Assembly: GCA_947630515.1 (NCBI GenBank)
Contig: CANRHY010000006.1
Location: 1 to 17,880 of the forward strand
Origin: an uncultured Bacilli bacterium
GTDB taxonomy: Bacteria; Bacillota_I; Bacilli_A; RF39; UBA660
DNA length: 17,880 nt
Direction: 5' to 3'
A program made the position numbers and the translations under genes. Shown one piece after another: positions 14,117 to 17,880 of the stretch. The notes below the pieces were generated by a model. It searched no databases. It was not told the DNA's origin and worked only from the letters and a program-made list of their open reading frames with translations. The stretch's first letter is position 1. Each line of letters begins with the position of its first letter.

Positions 14117-17043
14117 ATATCCTCTAATTTTACACTTACTAATTTACTTACTCCACTTTCTTGCATAGTTATACCATATAATAAATCTAAATATTCCATA
14201 GTTTTCTTTTTATGTGTTATTACTAAAAGTTGAGTTTTTCCTTTATATGTATTAATGTAACTACCAAATTTATCTACATTTTCTTCGTCTAATGCACTTT
14301 CTACTTCATCAAGTATTACAAATGGAACATTTTTTAAGTTCATTATAGCAAAAAGTAAACTTATAGCGGTTAATGTCTTTTCTCCACCACTTAATAAACT
14401 TAATGAGCCAGGTCTCTTACCAGCTGGATTTGCAATAATTTCTATACCAGTTTCTAATATATTAGTTGGGTCAGTTAACTCTAGTCTTGCTTCTCCTCCA
14501 TTAAATAAATCTTTAAATACTTTACCAAATTCTATATTAACTTTCTTAAAAGTTGTAGCAAATTTATCTATCATAACATCGTCCATTTCATTTATTATAG
14601 ATAGTAAATTCTTTTCACTTTCCTCTAAATCTAATCTTTGAGAAGTAAGAAATTCATATCTCTTATTAATTCTATCATACTCTTGTATTGAAGATAAATT
14701 AACTTCTCCTAAATTTCTTATAATACGTCTTAACTCTAAAACAGTACTTCTTGCAGTATCTTCTTCTATATTTAAAGAATACTCATTTCTTGCTCTTTCA
14801 TAAGTTAAACTATACTCTTCATTTAATCTATTAAGTAAATTATCTAAAGTCATATTAAGTTTAGCTTCTTTTACTTCTAAAGCATTAATCTTCTCAGTTA
14901 ACTCTTTATTCTTAGAATCAAATTTTCTAATACTTGCTTCTTTTTCTTCTATTTCTTCTATTATACTTTGTCTTCTTTTTTCTAATTCCTTTGATTTAGT
15001 CTCTATCTTATTCTTTTTCTCTTCTACTTTATAATACTCTTCTAATACTTTATCTAACTCTGTTTCAGCACTTACTCCATCTAAAGCCTTAATTTCATCA
15101 GTTATCTCGTCTACTCTTTTTTTGCTTTCATTAACACTTTCACTTAATAACTCATTTTCACCTGTTAATTTTACTTTTTCTAAACTTGTCTTATTTATCA
15201 TTTCTTTAATTACATCTAAATTATAATTACAAGAAGAAAGTTTCTCATTTAATACACTAATTTCATTTTCTAGAATTTTTAAATCTTTATTTATTTTATC
15301 TAACTCTGTCTTTTCATACATTTCATTATTACTACTAGCGCTTCCTCCAGTAATAGACCCGCCTACATTAACTACGTCTCCTTCTAAAGATACTATTCTA
15401 TATCTATTATTTATTTTCTTACTTATACTTAAAGAAGCATCTATATTTTTAGTTATTATAATATTACCTAATGTATTCATTATTACATTATAATATTTTT
15501 TATCATACTCTACTAAATTACTTGCAACACTAATAAAACCTATATCATTTTTAATTAAATTTAAAGTTTCAGGGTCTATACTTCTAGGTTTTATTGTAGT
15601 TATTGGATAAAAGGTTGCACGGCCTCTTTTATTTCTCTTTAAATATTCTACTGCATCTTTCGCGTTTTTTTCACTTTCCACTACTATATAATTAGAAGCA
15701 GCTCCTAAACTTATGTCAATTGCTGTGTTATATGCTTCTTCTGTTTTAATTAATGAAGCAATTCTATTTTCAATACCACTTAAATTAGGATTATTAAGAA
15801 CACTTTTAACAGCATTAGGTACTTTAGACATATTCTCTATATTATATAAAAGTATTTCTTTTCTATTATTAAGTTCAAACATAGATTTAGTCTTAGCATT
15901 AATATCATTTACTATAATACTTTTCTCTATTGTTTTATCCTTTTCTTCACTCCTTAAATCTTCTAACTTCTTATCACTTTCTTCTATTAATTTATTATTT
16001 ACTTCATATTTTTCTTTTAAAGATTTATATAATGAAGACTCTTTTAATTTTTCTTCTTTTAATATAGATAATCTTTTAGTTACCTCTTGATTATTTTTAT
16101 CATATTTACTTCTTTCTTTTAATAATTCTTTTTTACTATTTAAATTATTTAACTTTTCGGTTTCTTCTAAAAGACTAGCATTAGTTTCAGTAACTTCTGT
16201 ATCTAATTTTGTCCTTTTTAACTTAAGAGATTCAAGATTAGATTTTTCTAAAGTATCAGTAGTACTTTCTTTAATTAAATTCTCACTTAACATTTCTTTT
16301 TCTTTTTTAGTTAAATTATATTCTTCACTACTTGTAGCTATATCTTTTGCTAGAAGGGCTATTTCTAAAGAAGCTAACTTTTCTTTATTTTCTTTATAAG
16401 TTTTAGCTTTTGATGCTTCTTTTTCTAAAGGTTCAAGTGTCCTATATAATTCACTTATAATCATATCTACTTTTTCTATATTTTCATTTGTCTTATCTAA
16501 ACGTCTTAATGCTTCTTCTTTTCTTTTTTTATACTTTACTACTCCTGCAGCTTCTTCAAATATTACTCTCCTGTCTTCTGGGCGTCCTGATAATATTTCA
16601 CTTATTTTTCCTTGAGGTATAATACTAAGAGATTCTTTTGAAGAAAAAGAATCAATAAATAAATCAGTTATATCTTTAAGTCTTACCTTATCTTTATTCA
16701 TGTAATATTCATTTTCTCCAGTTTTATATACTATTCTTTTAATCTCTACTTCATTATAATCAATTGGAAGTGTTTTATCAGTATTATCTAACACTATTTC
16801 AACACTAGCACTTCTAGATGGACTTCTTGAAAGAGAACCATTAAAAATTACGTCAGTCATATTATTTGACCCTCTTAAAGTTTTAACAGATTGTTCCCCC
16901 ATTACCCATTTTAAAGCGTCCACTATATTACTTTTACCACTTCCATTCGGGCCTACTATACCTGTAAAATTTCTATTAAGTTCTATATTAATCTTATCTG
17001 CAAAACTTTTAAACCCATTTATTTTAATTTCCTTTATATACAT
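14107..17043 (-). CDS. smc: Chromosome segregation protein SMC (short-armed)
   Basis: SMC is the ATPase core of bacterial condensin and works as a dimer with ScpA and ScpB to load onto and organise the chromosome. Visible: Walker A GPNGSGKS (31-38), the Q-loop IPQGK (142-146), the first coiled arm (about 165-405), the hinge (about 405-555, with the GGSITGG turn near 561-567), the second coiled arm (about 575-835), the signature LSLLSGGEKT (881-890), Walker B VPFVILDEVESALDE (906-920, catalytic Glu913) and ITHKK (942-946). At 978 residues it is about 200 shorter than the usual 1150-1200, and the loss falls in the two arms rather than in the head or hinge. All ATPase motifs are intact, so this is not a pseudogene. 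It follows rnc by 12 bases and shares its transcript; GAGGT lies ahead of ATG 17043. Confidence 0.97.
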   Translation of the reverse strand: MYIKEIKINGFKSFADKINIELNRNFTGIVGPNGSGKSNIVDALKWVMGEQSVKTLRGSNNMTDVIFNGSLSRSPSRSASVEIVLDNTDKTLPIDYNEVEIKRIVYKTGENEYYMNKDKVRLKDITDLFIDSFSSKESLSIIPQGKISEILSGRPEDRRVIFEEAAGVVKYKKRKEEALRRLDKTNENIEKVDMIISELYRTLEPLEKEASKAKTYKENKEKLASLEIALLAKDIATSSEEYNLTKKEKEMLSENLIKESTTDTLEKSNLESLKLKRTKLDTEVTETNASLLEETEKLNNLNSKKELLKERSKYDKNNQEVTKRLSILKEEKLKESSLYKSLKEKYEVNNKLIEESDKKLEDLRSEEKDKTIEKSIIVNDINAKTKSMFELNNRKEILLYNIENMSKVPNAVKSVLNNPNLSGIENRIASLIKTEEAYNTAIDISLGAASNYIVVESEKNAKDAVEYLKRNKRGRATFYPITTIKPRSIDPETLNLIKNDIGFISVASNLVEYDKKYYNVIMNTLGNIIITKNIDASLSISKKINNRYRIVSLEGDVVNVGGSITGGSASSNNEMYEKTELDKINKDLKILENEISVLNEKLSSCNYNLDVIKEMINKTSLEKVKLTGENELLSESVNESKKRVDEITDEIKALDGVSAETELDKVLEEYYKVEEKKNKIETKSKELEKRRQSIIEEIEEKEASIRKFDSKNKELTEKINALEVKEAKLNMTLDNLLNRLNEEYSLTYERARNEYSLNIEEDTARSTVLELRRIIRNLGEVNLSSIQEYDRINKRYEFLTSQRLDLEESEKNLLSIINEMDDVMIDKFATTFKKVNIEFGKVFKDLFNGGEARLELTDPTNILETGIEIIANPAGKRPGSLSLLSGGEKTLTAISLLFAIMNLKNVPFVILDEVESALDEENVDKFGSYINTYKGKTQLLVITHKKKTMEYLDLLYGITMQESGVSKLVSVKLEDIKN

Positions 17044-17055
17044 AATATACCTCGC

Positions 17056-17697
17056 TTAAGCACACTTTTTTATTGCTTCCTTAGCTGCATGTTGTTCAGC
17101 TTCTTTTTTACTTCCTCCAGTACCTTTTCCATAAACAATACCATCAACTAATACGTCTACACAAAAATACTTCTTATGAGCAGGTCCTCCCTCTTTTGTA
17201 ACAATATATTCTACACTTTTCTTTTCAGTTTGAACAAGTTCTTGTAAAGTACTCTTATAATCTTTCAAAAAATCATAATCATTTTCTATATAAGGGACTA
17301 TTAATTCATTAAATAACAATCTAACCTTTTCTATACCAAGTTCTAAATATATTGTACCAATAACTGCTTCAAAAACATCGGCAATTACTGTTTTATTAGG
17401 TTCTTTAATTCCATTACCTACCCTAATATAATCTTTTAAATTTATTTCTTTAGAATATTCATATAATGCATTTTCACATACATAAAGACTTCTTTTCCTA
17501 CTCATTTGACCTTCAGGTGCATTATCAGTATGAAATATATAATCACTACTTACAAGTTCCAATACTGCGTCTCCTAAAAATTCAAGTCTTTCATAAGATT
17601 CTACCCCATTCTCATTTGCATAAGATGTATGAGTAAGCGCTGTAGAAAGTAGTTTACTATTACTTAAGTCAATTCCATATTTTAATAATGTCTTCAT
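17056..17697 (-). CDS. rnc: Ribonuclease III
   Basis: RNase III cuts double-stranded RNA, including rRNA precursors and structured mRNAs. The signature ERLEFLGDA (36-44) holds Glu36, Glu39 and Asp43; Asp107 and Glu110 lie in DVFEAVIGTIYLELG (107-121). A C-terminal dsRNA-binding domain (about 146-212) ends in KGTGGSKKEAEQHAAKEAI. The length of 213 residues is slightly short but complete. GGTGATAAG lies ahead of ATG 17697 and a promoter lies at 17719-17747. The rnc-smc order is common in Bacillota. The dsRNA substrate is of interest here because two long-hairpin RNAs are encoded elsewhere in the window. Confidence 0.97.
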   Translation of the reverse strand: MKTLLKYGIDLSNSKLLSTALTHTSYANENGVESYERLEFLGDAVLELVSSDYIFHTDNAPEGQMSRKRSLYVCENALYEYSKEINLKDYIRVGNGIKEPNKTVIADVFEAVIGTIYLELGIEKVRLLFNELIVPYIENDYDFLKDYKSTLQELVQTEKKSVEYIVTKEGGPAHKKYFCVDVLVDGIVYGKGTGGSKKEAEQHAAKEAIKKCA

Positions 17698-17718
17698 AAT
17701 ATCTTATCACCACTTTTA

Positions 17719-17747
17719 ATTTTACTAGATTTCTTAAAAAAAGTCCA
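17719..17747 (-). promoter_or_regulatory. Probable promoter of rnc-smc
   Basis: TGGACT (17742-17747), a 17-base spacer and TAAAAT (17719-17724) lie on the minus strand, about 22 bases before ATG 17697. The match to consensus is moderate. Confidence 0.5.
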
Positions 17748-17774
17748 TACAAATAGATTAGTTTAAAACTAAAA

Positions 17775-17811
17775 AACAAAAGAAAAGGCAGATTTAGTTA
17801 TCTAAACCTGC
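17775..17811 (-). terminator. Intrinsic terminator after the gene at the right edge
   Basis: A 10-bp stem GCAGGTTTAG/CTAAATCTGC (17788-17797 with 17802-17811, 4-base loop) is followed by TTTTCTTTTGTTTTTT on the minus strand. One G-U pair is valid only on the minus strand, which fixes the direction. It isolates the rnc-smc operon. Confidence 0.85.
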
Positions 17812-17880
17812 ACATTCACTACTTATTGGCTCGACCACAAATGGGTCAGTGTTCGTTCCGCTAGCCTCAGAAAGCAGAAC
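17794..17880 (-). CDS. Possible C-terminal end of an unidentified gene (partial)
   Basis: From the right edge, one minus-strand frame reads 28 open codons (ending TDPFVVEPISSECAGLDN) and stops at TAA 17794-17796, inside the terminator hairpin. A stop codon inside the terminator is also seen at two other operon ends in this window. The stretch is much richer in G and C than the neighbours. That could mean a transferred or highly expressed gene, or that this is really the 3' part of a structured RNA: GGCT/AGCC and GACC/GGTC can pair here. I recognise no protein family and no known RNA. The reading frame is too short to decide. Confidence 0.35.
   Translation of the reverse strand, partial: VLLSEASGTNTDPFVVEPISSECAGLDN

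Noticed and set aside
17798..17880. SRP RNA, tmRNA, RNase P RNA or tRNA at the right edge
   Set aside because: I compared it from memory with their conserved motifs (GGAAG tetraloop region, T-arm, ACAGAA...GGCUUA) and found none.

Overview
The window reads as chromosomal DNA from a very AT-rich, low-GC Bacillota bacterium. It looks like an uncultured Bacilli relative of the Mollicutes (RF39/RFN20-type gut lineages come to mind, but this is inference). TGA is used as a stop (rnhB, tadB and the large secreted protein) and Trp is TGG, so this is not the mycoplasma code. Strong AGGAGG ribosome sites and near-consensus sigma-A promoters are easy to see. The rnc-smc pair and the dxs-rnhB pair are ordinary housekeeping genes of a Gram-positive core genome.

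Layout. (1) 1-144: start of a small pilin-like membrane protein, leaving the window on the minus strand, with its own promoter. (2) 364-1263: an ORF6N-domain regulator with a PLD-like C-terminal part, its own promoter, and two related perfect palindromes (one inside the gene, one just after it). (3) 5047-1399, minus: a compact Tad/type-II-secretion-like operon (cpaB-like, cpaF/tadA ATPase, tadB, tadC) with its own promoter and terminator. (4) 9535-5327, minus: a three-gene surface operon: a signal-peptide plus C-terminal TM protein, a 1037-aa Cys-rich secreted protein, and a small TadE/pilin-like membrane protein. (5) 9742-10251, plus: a lone CdiA_C-type nuclease (tRNase-like toxin) gene. (6) 10245-10486: two tandem copies of a small hairpin RNA gene on the minus strand, each with its own consensus promoter. 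(7) 12939-10487, minus: dxs-rnhB. (8) 13051-14100, plus: three small unrecognised genes, the middle one frameshifted. (9) 17697-14107, minus: rnc-smc, with an unusually short SMC. (10) 17794-17880: the end of an unidentified, GC-richer gene with a terminator.

How it fits together. Regions 1, 3 and 4 probably form one cell-surface system. CpaF powers assembly, TadB/TadC form the inner platform, CpaB-like is the periplasm/wall-side partner, the 48-residue fragment is a candidate pilin, and the Cys-rich giant with its two partners are candidate surface or tip subunits. No TadZ, prepilin peptidase or secretin is in the window. The most unusual elements are the twin hairpin RNAs beside an orphan tRNase-like gene and the covarying palindromes of the ORF6N locus. 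The longest gene-free stretches are 5048-5326, 10252-10486, 145-363 and 9536-9741; none exceeds 300 bases, and their contents are listed below. No tRNA, rRNA, CRISPR array or transposase was seen.
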